Shown here: positions 17,369 to 27,139 of the stretch, in pieces
Numbering within the stretch: position 1 is the stretch's first letter
Layout: each line of letters begins with the position of its first letter
Source: Mucilaginibacter sp.
Lineage (GTDB): Bacteria; Bacteroidota; Bacteroidia; Sphingobacteriales; Sphingobacteriaceae
DNA: 64,000 nucleotides
Reading direction: 5' to 3'
Assembly (NCBI RefSeq): GCF_028288225.1
Contig: NZ_JAQBOC010000022.1
Span: forward strand, 81,477-145,476
Translations under genes and position numbers: made by a program
The notes under the pieces: generated by a model
The model's input: the letters and a program-made list of their open reading frames with translations, nothing else
Databases searched by the model: none
What the model was told of the DNA's origin: nothing

Positions 17369-20200
17369 ATGGGTACTTTTTTTAAAATCAGACATCTTAA
17401 ATTTTATATAGTTTTTACTTTATTTATTTTTCTGATTTTTTTATTTGCCAGTAAATATGATACAATTATCGGGCCTGCCATTCATAATTACAAAGAAAAA
17501 CCGCCTATAACAATACTTAGCCTTGCTGAAGAACCCATAATAGGAGCTGTAAAAATAAATTTCCAGGATGAAAAAACCGTGCCTCCTCCGGGATGGCTAA
17601 AAGATACAGGGGCAGCTTTTGGAAATAAGCCAGGTACCTATGAAGGCTCACAGCTTATGTATGGTTGGAAAGAGCGTTCAACTGGTAAAGTGGTTGATTT
17701 GAGTGGAAATGGCAGGGCAAGAAATGAACCGGAAGATGTTTTGCTTTCCACATTTGTGCATATGCAGGCTAATAACATAAACAGTTTTTTGTACGGCATG
17801 TTCAACGGAAAAAAAATTGAAGGGTATTGGGAGATTAAGTTACTAAATGGTGTTTACAAAGTAAGTGTTGCTGTAGGTGACGGCGAGATAACTAAGGCCC
17901 GGGAGAAGGATTGCATAAATGTTGAAGGTGTAAAGGCAATCTCTGATTTTGTGCCTATGGGTAAAATACGCAGTCCCGGTAGATTTAAAACTGCCGCTGT
18001 AACAGTAAATGTAAATGATGGTTTTTTAACAATTAATGCAGATGGAGGTGAAAATACAAAAATTTGCTATGTTGAAATAGAGCCGGTAAGTATTGCGCCT
18101 TATTTATACTTATCTGCAAGCACGCAAAATTTGTTGGTCGAGAGCAATATTGCAAGCGACAAAACATTTAGTATAAATCTTTATAATTCTTTGAAAAATA
18201 AAATTGTATACAATGTAACCTCAACATGCAGCGGACCGGTAAAACATTGGCTAAAAATGTCACCTAAAATACCGGGTAATGATTCACTATTGAATTTTGA
18301 TTATTCAGGCGCAAAAAAATTGCCTGTTGGCAAATACACTGCAACTATTCAGGCTTCTTCAGAAGGATATAACAGTGCATCAATAAGTTTTGAATTAAGA
18401 GTTGTAGATCACAACCGCCCATATGTTATTTCATCAATTCCAATTAATGGTTCAAAAGCAGCAAATAACACAACCATTGCCGCCAATAATCTGTTTGTGC
18501 CAATGGTAAAAGGATTTAAGGGTGGAATTAACAATGCTACCATTACCAGTGAAACGGTTAAATTATTAAAGATCAGTAATGACGAAAGTTTAGAAGTCCA
18601 GGGAAATGTGCAGGGTACTGGTGGTGGTGATGCTATAAGTTTTACTACATTAAAGCCGCTGGAGCCTAATACTCTCTATAAGTTTGTTATAACAGGTGGA
18701 GTAAAGTCATATAGCGGATCTGCTTTAATGCCATTTGAAAGCACATTTTCAACTACCACCGTTCCAATTGATTCAGGTAATTTTATCAATGCTTCTTTTA
18801 ATAAAATCTCGGTGCCCGGAACACAAAACAAAAAATATACTTCCTTAACATTCGGTCCTGATGGCAGGTTTTATGCACTCAAAATAGATGGCAGTATTGA
18901 AAGATATGATGTTAATCATAGTAGTGGCATGCTTAATAACTTAAAGGTTATAAACACGCTTGTAAAAAATCATGGAGAAACAACTGCAATAGGTTTAACA
19001 TTTGATATAAATTCAAAGGCTGATAATTTGATTGCCTGGGTATCCTTTTCTTCTTCCGGATTAACATCAGCACCAATGTTTGATGGGAATGTTTGCAGGT
19101 TAAGCGGGGCTAACCTGCAAAACGAACAACTTGTTATTACTAAACTTCCAAGATCAACAAGAGACCATATGGTTAATAGCATGGCCTTTGGACCAGATAG
19201 TGCTCTTTACATATGCCAGGGAAGCAATAGTTCGGCGGGGAAGTATGATAAAGGATGGCAAAGAGATGAAACCCTTTTAGCTGGTGCTATATTACGACTT
19301 GATCTTCATAAACTTAGTAAAGTTAAGCTCCCATTAAACGCGCGAACAACCGCCAAACAAAATTTAATAAATAAAGCTTCAAAGGTAGAATTAGAATTAC
19401 CAGATGGCACCTATAATCCTTATAGCATTAACTCCCCGCTAACTATTTATGCATCCGGGATCCGCAATGCCTACGATCTGGTTTGGCATAGTAATGGCCA
19501 ATTATACGTTCCGGCAAACGGATCAGGCGGGGGAGGGAATTCACCGGCTTCGGTCAAAGGCACCCTTAGGCCAAACGGTACATTTTATAATGGCCCCGAT
19601 GTGCCATCTACAGAAAATGTTCCGGTTCAGCATGACTGGCTGTTTAGAATAAATCCCAATAAACCGGCAGGATATTATGGTCATCCAAATCCGCTCAGAG
19701 GGGAATATGTTATAAACCGGGGTTCCATAGATAATCCAGGGTATTCACTAAATACTAAACCTGATGGTAACTATCGCGGCGCAGCTTTTGACTTTGGCTT
19801 TAACAAATCACCAAATGGTGTTATTGAATATAGGAGCAATGCATTTGGAGGGGCTTTAAAGGGCAAGCTACTGGTTTGCAGATTTAGTGGCGGAGGTGAT
19901 ATTATGATTTTGGAGCCAGGATCAATGGATAAGGAAAAAAGTATTCAATTTACTAAAGATGACCATTTGTATGATATAACTAAATCGGCTACCGGATTAA
20001 GTAATTATGGCTTGGAAGGAATGACCGGTTTTGCAAATCCTCTTGACATAGTAGAGGATGTTACCAATGGGAATTTGTATATAAGTGAATTCAACTGGAA
20101 TGAGAATCCAAATTTGACTTCACAGATCACACTTTTAAAAGTTAATGAAAAGGCTAATAAGACAATTTTACTAAAAACTACAGCCCTTCCCTCAAATTAA
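17369..20200 (+). CDS. Paralog of the giant beta-propeller protein, without lectin-like and T9SS domains
   Basis: The 943-residue protein is strongly similar to residues 395-1270 of the preceding protein: carbohydrate-binding-like domain (K-I-N-F-Q-D-E-K-T onward), BACON-like part, Ig-like domain (R-P-Y-V-I-S-S-I-P), then the beta-propeller with R-D-H-M-V-N-S-M-A-F-G-P-D. It has a single N-terminal hydrophobic segment (about 11-28) without a lipobox Cys, and it ends directly after the propeller with no C-terminal sorting domain. It may be an inner-membrane-anchored or periplasmic counterpart of the surface paralog. Tandem duplication followed by domain loss is the simplest history. It begins 37 bp after the first gene. 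Confidence 0.7.
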   Translation: MGTFFKIRHLKFYIVFTLFIFLIFLFASKYDTIIGPAIHNYKEKPPITILSLAEEPIIGAVKINFQDEKTVPPPGWLKDTGAAFGNKPGTYEGSQLMYGWKERSTGKVVDLSGNGRARNEPEDVLLSTFVHMQANNINSFLYGMFNGKKIEGYWEIKLLNGVYKVSVAVGDGEITKAREKDCINVEGVKAISDFVPMGKIRSPGRFKTAAVTVNVNDGFLTINADGGENTKICYVEIEPVSIAPYLYLSASTQNLLVESNIASDKTFSINLYNSLKNKIVYNVTSTCSGPVKHWLKMSPKIPGNDSLLNFDYSGAKKLPVGKYTATIQASSEGYNSASISFELRVVDHNRPYVISSIPINGSKAANNTTIAANNLFVPMVKGFKGGINNATITSETVKLLKISNDESLEVQGNVQGTGGGDAISFTTLKPLEPNTLYKFVITGGVKSYSGSALMPFESTFSTTTVPIDSGNFINASFNKISVPGTQNKKYTSLTFGPDGRFYALKIDGSIERYDVNHSSGMLNNLKVINTLVKNHGETTAIGLTFDINSKADNLIAWVSFSSSGLTSAPMFDGNVCRLSGANLQNEQLVITKLPRSTRDHMVNSMAFGPDSALYICQGSNSSAGKYDKGWQRDETLLAGAILRLDLHKLSKVKLPLNARTTAKQNLINKASKVELELPDGTYNPYSINSPLTIYASGIRNAYDLVWHSNGQLYVPANGSGGGGNSPASVKGTLRPNGTFYNGPDVPSTENVPVQHDWLFRINPNKPAGYYGHPNPLRGEYVINRGSIDNPGYSLNTKPDGNYRGAAFDFGFNKSPNGVIEYRSNAFGGALKGKLLVCRFSGGGDIMILEPGSMDKEKSIQFTKDDHLYDITKSATGLSNYGLEGMTGFANPLDIVEDVTNGNLYISEFNWNENPNLTSQITLLKVNEKANKTILLKTTALPSN

Positions 20201-20246
20201 CCCATCCTTAAGAATATTAGGAATTCCTTCTTGAAAAAGAATTATA

Positions 20247-20269
20247 GATGCCATTGTTTTCATGGCGTC
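20247..20269 (+). other. Hairpin between second and third giant genes
   Basis: GATGCCAT and ATGGCGTC form an 8-bp stem (one G-T pair) around a 7-nt loop. No T run follows, so it is not a canonical intrinsic terminator. It may stabilise mRNA ends or reduce read-through. Confidence 0.4.
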
Positions 20270-20317
20270 CTTAAATGACCTATCTGAATTAATCACTTAC
20301 AAATTCAACTCACTATC

Positions 20318-23300
20318 ATGAAAAAAATTAATTACCCGGCATTTGGTATCTTAAACCTTCACAAAATCTGTTTTATTCTGGCGTTTTTATGCCTGTTTTG
20401 CAGGCATGCTTACTGCATTGCTGGTTTTGGTACAAGTAAAAATGAAAGCAACAAACCATTCATTCACCATAATACGATGTTGGCTGACCCTTGCAGCCCT
20501 ATAAGTACGCTGCCTTGTTCATCATTGTTAGTTAGTTTGCCATTCAATTTAACATTTAATGCTACCGGAGCTATTTTTGCAAGCATTTTTGCAACGCATC
20601 GTAACGCTTTAACAGCTCTTACGTATAATTTTGATGACTTTTCAGTAATCAGTATGCCTGTTGCGGCTTCAACAAATATTGATTTTTTGCCTGGAGGCAA
20701 TCCTGTGCCAGCAGGTTTTATTGGGGATACAGGGCTGCCATATGATTCAACGAGAAAGTTTGGTTGGATAGACCCGGTTACCAAACAACCGGTAAGTTTA
20801 GAGGCCAATATGCGCATTAGAACAGGTACAACTGATGCAAAGTTGCGTTCTTTGGTTGCAATGCAAGCTAATACAAATAATCAACATCCCGGAACCTGGG
20901 AATACTCAGTACCAAATGGAAAATATACAGTAACAGTGAGTGCAGGTGATGATGGGTATTACGACAGTGATCACCAGCTAAATGTGGAGGGTTTACCAAC
21001 AATTAGCGATTTTAGACCGTCATCAAGCAACAAGCATAGATCCGGTATAGCAACTGTTCAGGTTAGTGATGGCAAATTAACAATTGATGCTACGGGGGGG
21101 ATAAATACCAAAATGAATTATTTAACTTTCACTCCCGCCACCACAGTTGCCGATACTCAACCACCTACAGCAAGTTTACGATTGGTAGGTGCGCTTAAAT
21201 CTCCGGGTGTATATAATGATCAGGCACAAGTTTTTATTACAGCTAATGATTTAGGAGGATCAGGACTTACATCACTGCAATATTCAATAAACAATGGCAC
21301 ATATATTAATTATACAAAACCCTTTGTTATTAGTACGGCAGGCAATTATAGCATAAAAGTAAAGGCAGCAGACGCTAATAACAACCAAAAAATTACCAAT
21401 GCCTATACGTTTACTGTGTCTCAAACAACAGGAGCAATGATGGTATTGAACAACCCTGATGCTTTTCCTGCCAATGATCATCTTGTTTTTTCCTTTATTC
21501 AAATACCATGGAGAAGAACAAGCCCTGATACTACTGCATATAATGCCAATCATAGCAAAGTGAAATTAAGGATAAGCAATAAAGGGACTGGTAAGCTGAC
21601 CGTAAGCAATTTGACGCTATCTAATTCTTTGGCATGGAAAATTGTTTCTGTAAATTCAGATACTACAGGTAAAATGCCGGTAGGTATAGTTCCTGCGGCC
21701 TTTGCAGATGTAACAATACAATTTATAGCAAGAAATGCTGCAACAAGATTAAAGGTATTTAACGACACATTAACAATAGTTAGTAACGATAGTATTAATC
21801 CTGTTAAAAAAGTCACGCTTTCCGGAATTTGGCAAGCCGCCGGCGAAAGCACTAATGAGCCTTATGCACAACAGATTATAAGTGCTTTTGGTTTTGCTAC
21901 CATTACCGGGTATGGGCATGACGATGGGGACATAAATGGTACTACCAGGGTGCCAAATTCAAGCGAAGTGAATGCAGCTTATTTTGTAATAGCTGATCCA
22001 AGCAGGCCAGTTACAGTTCATCAAATGGCAGCCTATCATGGGTGTTGTTCAGCTGTTGAGTCTTTTACTTATTTTGCAAAAGGGTCATCAACCATTACAA
22101 CTTTATTTACACACACTTACTTTGATGGCCAGTCGGTATTGCCAAGGTTCACAAACACAACAAAAGGACCTGCCCAGGGTACATTTACTCCCACCGGTGC
22201 TGTTGGCTTTAAGATAGGAAGCTCATACTCTGACAGAACAAAAAATTTTAACGGACTTATAGGGATAAGATTCCTTAAAGTATATCGTGCAGACGGAAAC
22301 ATTGTACCCAATGCATATATTATGGATTGTGATTACCTCGGAACGTCTGCAACTAATTATGACTACCAGGATAATATTTATTATGTTGAAAATATAAAGC
22401 CTGATTCCGGCTCTCTTCATTATTCAGAACTGGCAGCACTTCCAAATACAGCAATAAATTTTAAACCAACCCTTACAGGCTCTTCAAATTCGTTTATTGT
22501 TACTTTGAAAAATCAAGGCAAGACTTATCCGGATGGCACCGGCGACTCTCCTATACAACTGAAGAGTGCTGCAATAGTTGGCCCTAATGCTGCAGAATTT
22601 ACAGTAAGTGCTTTAAAAACATTTAACCTTGCTGAACAGGCAACAACAACGTTAACAGTAAAATTTAATCCTGCTAGCGTGGGCATTAAAAATGCTGCAT
22701 TAGTTGTAAAGTATAATAATGCTTTATCTCCGTTACGGGTCCCTCTTTATGGCATAGCCAATAATACTACGAGTACAGTCAATGTTATTAAACGAATTAA
22801 AGGCGGGTCCGACGTTAATTTAACTATAGGCAACAATTTATATGTATCAGATATGGCTTACAGAAAAGGTTCTGTTAGATTAGATCATCAAACAATAATT
22901 TCAAATGTGGCTGGTACTGATATTGATTCATTATATGTTACGTATCTCTCTGCTCTTACAGACAATGCAGAAACAAGTTATGAAATCCCGGTTACAAACG
23001 GCAATTACCTGGTAAGGATGCATTTTGTAGAGAATTATTGGACAACCGCAGGCTCAAGGATATTTAATACAACTCTTGAAAATAAACTTGTATTACAAAA
23101 CTTCGACATATATAGTGAAGTTGGTTATAGGGCAGCCTTAGTAAAAGATTTTAATACAACGGTAAGTGATGGTGTTTTAAACATTAAATTTAATCCAACA
23201 GCTAACCGTGTTGCACTTGCTGGTTTAGAGTTATTCCAGGTAACAAATACATCATCATTGTTTGCATCTGAACTTACTAATGAAAGTTTCATTGAAAAAG

Positions 23301-23569
23301 GCAGCAAAAAGAAGATCACTGTTTTCCCTAACCCAAATTCAGGGAGTACTTTTTATTTAAGTGCAAGCAATTATGCCAAACATGAAAGTGTTTTATTATC
23401 AATAACTAACATGTCAGGAAGATTGCTTCAAACTCAGAAATTTATTACTGATGACCAGGGTATGGCATCCACTTTTGTAACCTTTTATAATAAATTAAGC
23501 AAGGGTATATATATAATTAATGCCAAATCCTCATCTGGCAATTTATATTCAAAGTTACTGGTGGAGTAA
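20318..23569 (+). CDS. Giant T9SS-exported protein with malectin-like, Ig-like and sorting domains
   Basis: The 1083-residue protein has a signal peptide. Its N-terminal I-S-T-L-P-C motif leads into a collapsed version of the LamG-like domain of the first giant protein: about 195 residues are missing in frame, so L-T-F-N-A is followed almost directly by I-F-A-T-H-R-N-A. Then come a carbohydrate-binding-like domain, an Ig-like region (about 285-370), choice-of-anchor-type beta domains, a malectin-like domain (about 825-970) and a T9SS type A sorting domain (V-F-P-N-P-N-S-G onward). It lacks the beta-propeller. It is probably a surface glycan-binding protein. The expression link to the export genes 350 bp downstream is inferred from orientation. 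Confidence 0.7.
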   Translation: MKKINYPAFGILNLHKICFILAFLCLFCRHAYCIAGFGTSKNESNKPFIHHNTMLADPCSPISTLPCSSLLVSLPFNLTFNATGAIFASIFATHRNALTALTYNFDDFSVISMPVAASTNIDFLPGGNPVPAGFIGDTGLPYDSTRKFGWIDPVTKQPVSLEANMRIRTGTTDAKLRSLVAMQANTNNQHPGTWEYSVPNGKYTVTVSAGDDGYYDSDHQLNVEGLPTISDFRPSSSNKHRSGIATVQVSDGKLTIDATGGINTKMNYLTFTPATTVADTQPPTASLRLVGALKSPGVYNDQAQVFITANDLGGSGLTSLQYSINNGTYINYTKPFVISTAGNYSIKVKAADANNNQKITNAYTFTVSQTTGAMMVLNNPDAFPANDHLVFSFIQIPWRRTSPDTTAYNANHSKVKLRISNKGTGKLTVSNLTLSNSLAWKIVSVNSDTTGKMPVGIVPAAFADVTIQFIARNAATRLKVFNDTLTIVSNDSINPVKKVTLSGIWQAAGESTNEPYAQQIISAFGFATITGYGHDDGDINGTTRVPNSSEVNAAYFVIADPSRPVTVHQMAAYHGCCSAVESFTYFAKGSSTITTLFTHTYFDGQSVLPRFTNTTKGPAQGTFTPTGAVGFKIGSSYSDRTKNFNGLIGIRFLKVYRADGNIVPNAYIMDCDYLGTSATNYDYQDNIYYVENIKPDSGSLHYSELAALPNTAINFKPTLTGSSNSFIVTLKNQGKTYPDGTGDSPIQLKSAAIVGPNAAEFTVSALKTFNLAEQATTTLTVKFNPASVGIKNAALVVKYNNALSPLRVPLYGIANNTTSTVNVIKRIKGGSDVNLTIGNNLYVSDMAYRKGSVRLDHQTIISNVAGTDIDSLYVTYLSALTDNAETSYEIPVTNGNYLVRMHFVENYWTTAGSRIFNTTLENKLVLQNFDIYSEVGYRAALVKDFNTTVSDGVLNIKFNPTANRVALAGLELFQVTNTSSLFASELTNESFIEKGSKKKITVFPNPNSGSTFYLSASNYAKHESVLLSITNMSGRLLQTQKFITDDQGMASTFVTFYNKLSKGIYIINAKSSSGNLYSKLLVE

Positions 23570-23916
23570 CCGTTTTCAAAATTTCTCGCTCTTTCACACT
23601 ATTTTACATTTATGTATCAACACCCGGATATGGATTGAGATTATTAATATTTTGGCAATATTTGTTAAAATTGAATGAAAAGATTACCGTAAAAGGGTGA
23701 AATAATTCAATTGCTGATAATCAGTTATTTAAAATAATTGCTTTGTAAGCGAAATGGCGGAGCTTTATAAAATGCTCAAATTTAATAGCGTACCATATCA
23801 TATTTCACAATCAGAACGCTCTTATTAAAACAGCTAGTTTGTAAAAATATTTGAAATGTAATTGTTTAAAAATGCGGTACGATCCAAAATTTAAATCATC
23901 ATCAACTTTTAAACCT
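23570..23916 (+). other. Intergenic region upstream of the exopolysaccharide export genes
   Basis: This 347-bp stretch is AT-rich and has no gene. An in-frame ATG at 23851 would add 22 residues to the next protein but places basic, polar residues before its lipoprotein signal, so it is not used. Small dyads such as CTGATAATCAG occur near 23715. A promoter for the export operon is expected here, but no clear one could be assigned. Confidence 0.4.
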
Positions 23917-24714
23917 ATGAAAAAAACAGCCTTTTTTACATTCCTATTTTTGGCCGTGATCTGCATGTTTTTATGTTCATGCGGTAATACTAAAAAGCTG
24001 ATATATTTTCAGGATATTCCTGAGGCAAAAGCAGCGGCCCCTGTTGCATTGGGTAATTATAGTGAACCTATTATTCAACCAGATGATATTTTAGCTATAA
24101 ATATTAATACCACTGACCCCGCAGCTACAGTTAGCATTAACAGTAGGAATGGCGTTTATGTAAACGGCGGAAGTAATCCACAAAACGGTTCAGCTAATCC
24201 GTTGGCCGGTTATTTAGTAGATAAGAACGGCAACGTTGAAGTACCTGTTATAGGAACTATAAAAATTGCAGGCTTAACTACATCACAAGCCCGTGCTGCT
24301 ATAAAAGACCGTGCAAATCATTCTTTTATTGATCCCGTAGTTGATGTTCGCTTTTCTAATTTTAAAGTAACTGTTATAGGCGAAGTAAATCATCCGGCTG
24401 CTTACATTATTCCTAATGAACAGGTTACTTTATTAGATGCGATCGGGTATGCAGGCGACTTAACTATATATGGTCGCCGCACCAATGTTTTGCTTATACG
24501 GAAGCAAGCGGATGGTAAAAATGTATCAGTAAGACTTGATATGACTAAAAAGGAAATGCTTAGCTCCCCATATTTTTACCTAAAGCAAAATGACATTGTG
24601 TATGTTGAACCATTAAAGACCAAGGTGTTAAATAATGATAATAACCTGGTTAAATATCTTTCTCTTGCAGCCACTTTATTTACTGCTGCGCTATTAGCTC
24701 ACCGCTATTGGTAA
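23917..24714 (+). CDS. Wza-like outer-membrane polysaccharide export lipoprotein
   Basis: The 265-residue protein has a lipoprotein signal (M-K-K-T-A-F-F onward, cleavage before the Cys in F-L-C-S-C-G-N), which sets the start at 23917. A Poly_export domain (Q-P-D-D-I-L-A-I-N-I) and SLBB-type repeats (V-T-V-I-G-E-V-N-H-P-A-A-Y) follow, with a C-terminal hydrophobic helix. The family forms the outer-membrane channel for exopolysaccharide. The Wzc-like kinase follows after 57 bp, the standard partner arrangement. Confidence 0.9.
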   Translation: MKKTAFFTFLFLAVICMFLCSCGNTKKLIYFQDIPEAKAAAPVALGNYSEPIIQPDDILAININTTDPAATVSINSRNGVYVNGGSNPQNGSANPLAGYLVDKNGNVEVPVIGTIKIAGLTTSQARAAIKDRANHSFIDPVVDVRFSNFKVTVIGEVNHPAAYIIPNEQVTLLDAIGYAGDLTIYGRRTNVLLIRKQADGKNVSVRLDMTKKEMLSSPYFYLKQNDIVYVEPLKTKVLNNDNNLVKYLSLAATLFTAALLAHRYW

Positions 24715-24771
24715 GTATAAAATGTACTGGAAGTAATTTAGTATCAGTTTTATTTAATTAAAATATTCAAG

Positions 24772-27069
24772 ATGAAAACATATCTTAATAAGGAAAACAA
24801 TCCGCAGATAAATAAATTCTTATTACAATTTAAAACTTATTGGTATTTATTTGTTATTAGCCTGTTTATTTTTCTCAGCCTGGCTTATTTATATAACAAC
24901 TATGCTACGCAGCAATATTTGATTAGCAGCTCAATACTTTTACAACAGCAACCTAATAATCCTGATGTCTCTTCTGCTTATGCAAACGGCGGGGTTTCAT
25001 CAGTATTAAATATTAACGAAATTATAAAGAATGAGGGGGATGTACTAAGGTCCCGTAACCTTATAAAGGAGATTGTACAAAAATTGCACCTCAATATTAA
25101 GGTTTTTTCAAATAGCGGCTTTTTAGGTTCTGAGATATATGAAGAAGCTCCGTTTGAAGTAAAAATAATTCGTAATAAAGTCGATTCTTTAAAAAAGCGT
25201 GAGTATATAATAAAAAAAATCAATAATCATACTTTTCATTTAGTTAATTCCGACGAAAACGTTAGCAAGGATTTTAGTTTTGGAGAACGAATAAATTTGC
25301 CTCAATATGACCTAACGATTGAGAAACGTCCTGGTATCCCTATTCTCCAGCAGGAATATTCAACTCAGATAGTTTCGGAAGACGATGCAATTTCCGATTT
25401 AACGAAAAATTATGATGCCGAATTTACGGACAAAGGAACAACCACAGTAGCTATAACTTTATACTATCCAAACTCAAAAAGGGGAGAGGTTATATTGCAA
25501 AGTTTAATGGAGCAATATTTAAAAGATAACATCAATCAAAAAAAGAGTGCAATTGATAGTACTATAAATTTTATCAATAATCGGTTGGGAGTAGTTGCAG
25601 GAGAATTGGATAACGTTGAAAAAAAATATCAAAATTATAGAACCGACAATGATATCACTGACATTGCTGAGCAATCAAAAGTACTTGTAGGTACGGCAAC
25701 CGAAAACAGTAATAAATATCAACAGCAGCAAATTCAGCTGTCAATTATTAAGGATCTGAAAGCCCGGCTGGATGATCCGGAAAATAAACAAGTAATTCCA
25801 AGTTCGTTAAACATACAAAATGCTTCATTTGCAGCAAGCCTTGCACAGTATAACAATCTTTTAAATGAAAGGATTAAACAAAGATTGTCATACACTGAAA
25901 CCAATCCCGTTATTGAAAACATTGATGAGCAAATACAAGTTGTACGACGCAATTTGTTAGAAAGCATAGATAGTTACAAAAATGAAATGGATTTAAATAG
26001 CAGTGGAATTAATGAACAAACCAATGTGTTAAGCGACAATATAAAAAAGGTTCCTGGTAAACAGCGTGCAATTATTGATTTTTCAAGGCAACAAGAGCTT
26101 AAGCAGCAATTATATGTTTATTTGCTGCAAAAACGTGAAGAGACTTCAATGGCTAAAGCGGCAAATATGCCTTATTCCAGAATCATTGATGGAGCAAAAA
26201 GTTCAAAGCAGCCAGCAAAACCTATCAGACCACTTATATATTTAATGTCATTTTTTACGGGATTAATTATCCCATTTGGTATTGTTAATTCTAAAGACTT
26301 TTTGCGATCCAAAATAAGTTCAGAGGGCGATATTGAAAACCAAACAGATGTAGTTATTATCGGAAAGATTGGTCACCAATCCGGATCCCATAGATCGGGA
26401 ACCGATTTGTTATCAAGAACACAAGTTAACGAAAGTATCCGTACGCTTAGAACAAAGCTGCGTAATTTACTTGATAATGGTCAATCAAATGTTATTATGA
26501 TTACATCAAGTGTTAATGGGGAAGGAAAGACATTTTTAACGAGAAATTTGGGAAGTACTTTTGCCATGGCCGGAAAAAAAGTTTTACTGATTGAACTTGA
26601 TTTAAGAAAGCCAAAGCTTTCAAATGTTTTAGGTGTTGATAACACGGAATTAGGCTTTTCCAATTATATATTGGAAGACAATATAGATATAGATAGCCTG
26701 ATAAAGCCAAGCCCGTTAAATGAAAATTGCTATATAATTACTTCCGGCCCTATAGTAGCTAATGCCAGCGAGCTATTACTTAGTGATAAACTGGCACATC
26801 TTATCAAAGAATTGAGAAAAAGATTTGAATATATTATTATTGATAGTTCACCTGTTGGTTTGGTTTCTGATGCACTCATTATTCAAAAACATGTTGATAT
26901 GACAATTTTTGTGTGCAGACATAACTATACCAATAAAACACAAATTGAAACTATCAATGAAATAAAAGAGAAGGACAATGTTGAAAATTTGTATTTGGTT
27001 ATCAATGATGTTAATTTTTCGAATTCCGGATATTTTGGCTACGGGTATGGAATAGGTTATGGTAATTAA
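24772..27069 (+). CDS. Wzc-like polysaccharide co-polymerase and BY-kinase
   Basis: The 765-residue inner-membrane protein has an N-terminal TM helix (about 24-42), a Wzz chain-length domain, a long periplasmic coiled coil, a second TM helix (about 485-505) and a cytoplasmic BY-kinase domain. Walker A is S-V-N-G-E-G-K-T with Lys near 586, Walker A' is I-E-L-D-L-R near 607-612, and Walker B is I-I-I-D-S-S-P near 695. The extreme C-terminus is a Tyr/Gly cluster (Y-F-G-Y-G-Y-G-I-G-Y-G-N), the expected autophosphorylation tail. It works with the Wza-like channel and the Wzy-like polymerase nearby to set chain length and export. Confidence 0.93.
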   Translation: MKTYLNKENNPQINKFLLQFKTYWYLFVISLFIFLSLAYLYNNYATQQYLISSSILLQQQPNNPDVSSAYANGGVSSVLNINEIIKNEGDVLRSRNLIKEIVQKLHLNIKVFSNSGFLGSEIYEEAPFEVKIIRNKVDSLKKREYIIKKINNHTFHLVNSDENVSKDFSFGERINLPQYDLTIEKRPGIPILQQEYSTQIVSEDDAISDLTKNYDAEFTDKGTTTVAITLYYPNSKRGEVILQSLMEQYLKDNINQKKSAIDSTINFINNRLGVVAGELDNVEKKYQNYRTDNDITDIAEQSKVLVGTATENSNKYQQQQIQLSIIKDLKARLDDPENKQVIPSSLNIQNASFAASLAQYNNLLNERIKQRLSYTETNPVIENIDEQIQVVRRNLLESIDSYKNEMDLNSSGINEQTNVLSDNIKKVPGKQRAIIDFSRQQELKQQLYVYLLQKREETSMAKAANMPYSRIIDGAKSSKQPAKPIRPLIYLMSFFTGLIIPFGIVNSKDFLRSKISSEGDIENQTDVVIIGKIGHQSGSHRSGTDLLSRTQVNESIRTLRTKLRNLLDNGQSNVIMITSSVNGEGKTFLTRNLGSTFAMAGKKVLLIELDLRKPKLSNVLGVDNTELGFSNYILEDNIDIDSLIKPSPLNENCYIITSGPIVANASELLLSDKLAHLIKELRKRFEYIIIDSSPVGLVSDALIIQKHVDMTIFVCRHNYTNKTQIETINEIKEKDNVENLYLVINDVNFSNSGYFGYGYGIGYGN

Positions 27070-27139
27070 ATACAGCCTAAAGAGTTTTAAAAACCAAGCG
27101 GGAAGATTTGTTAATACTTAAAAAATTATCAATCCAGGT

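Noticed and set aside
12871..20200. CRISPR-like or phase-variable repeats inside the giant genes
   Set aside because: The similarity between the two genes reflects protein-level paralogy. No short regularly spaced repeats or long homopolymer tracts were seen.
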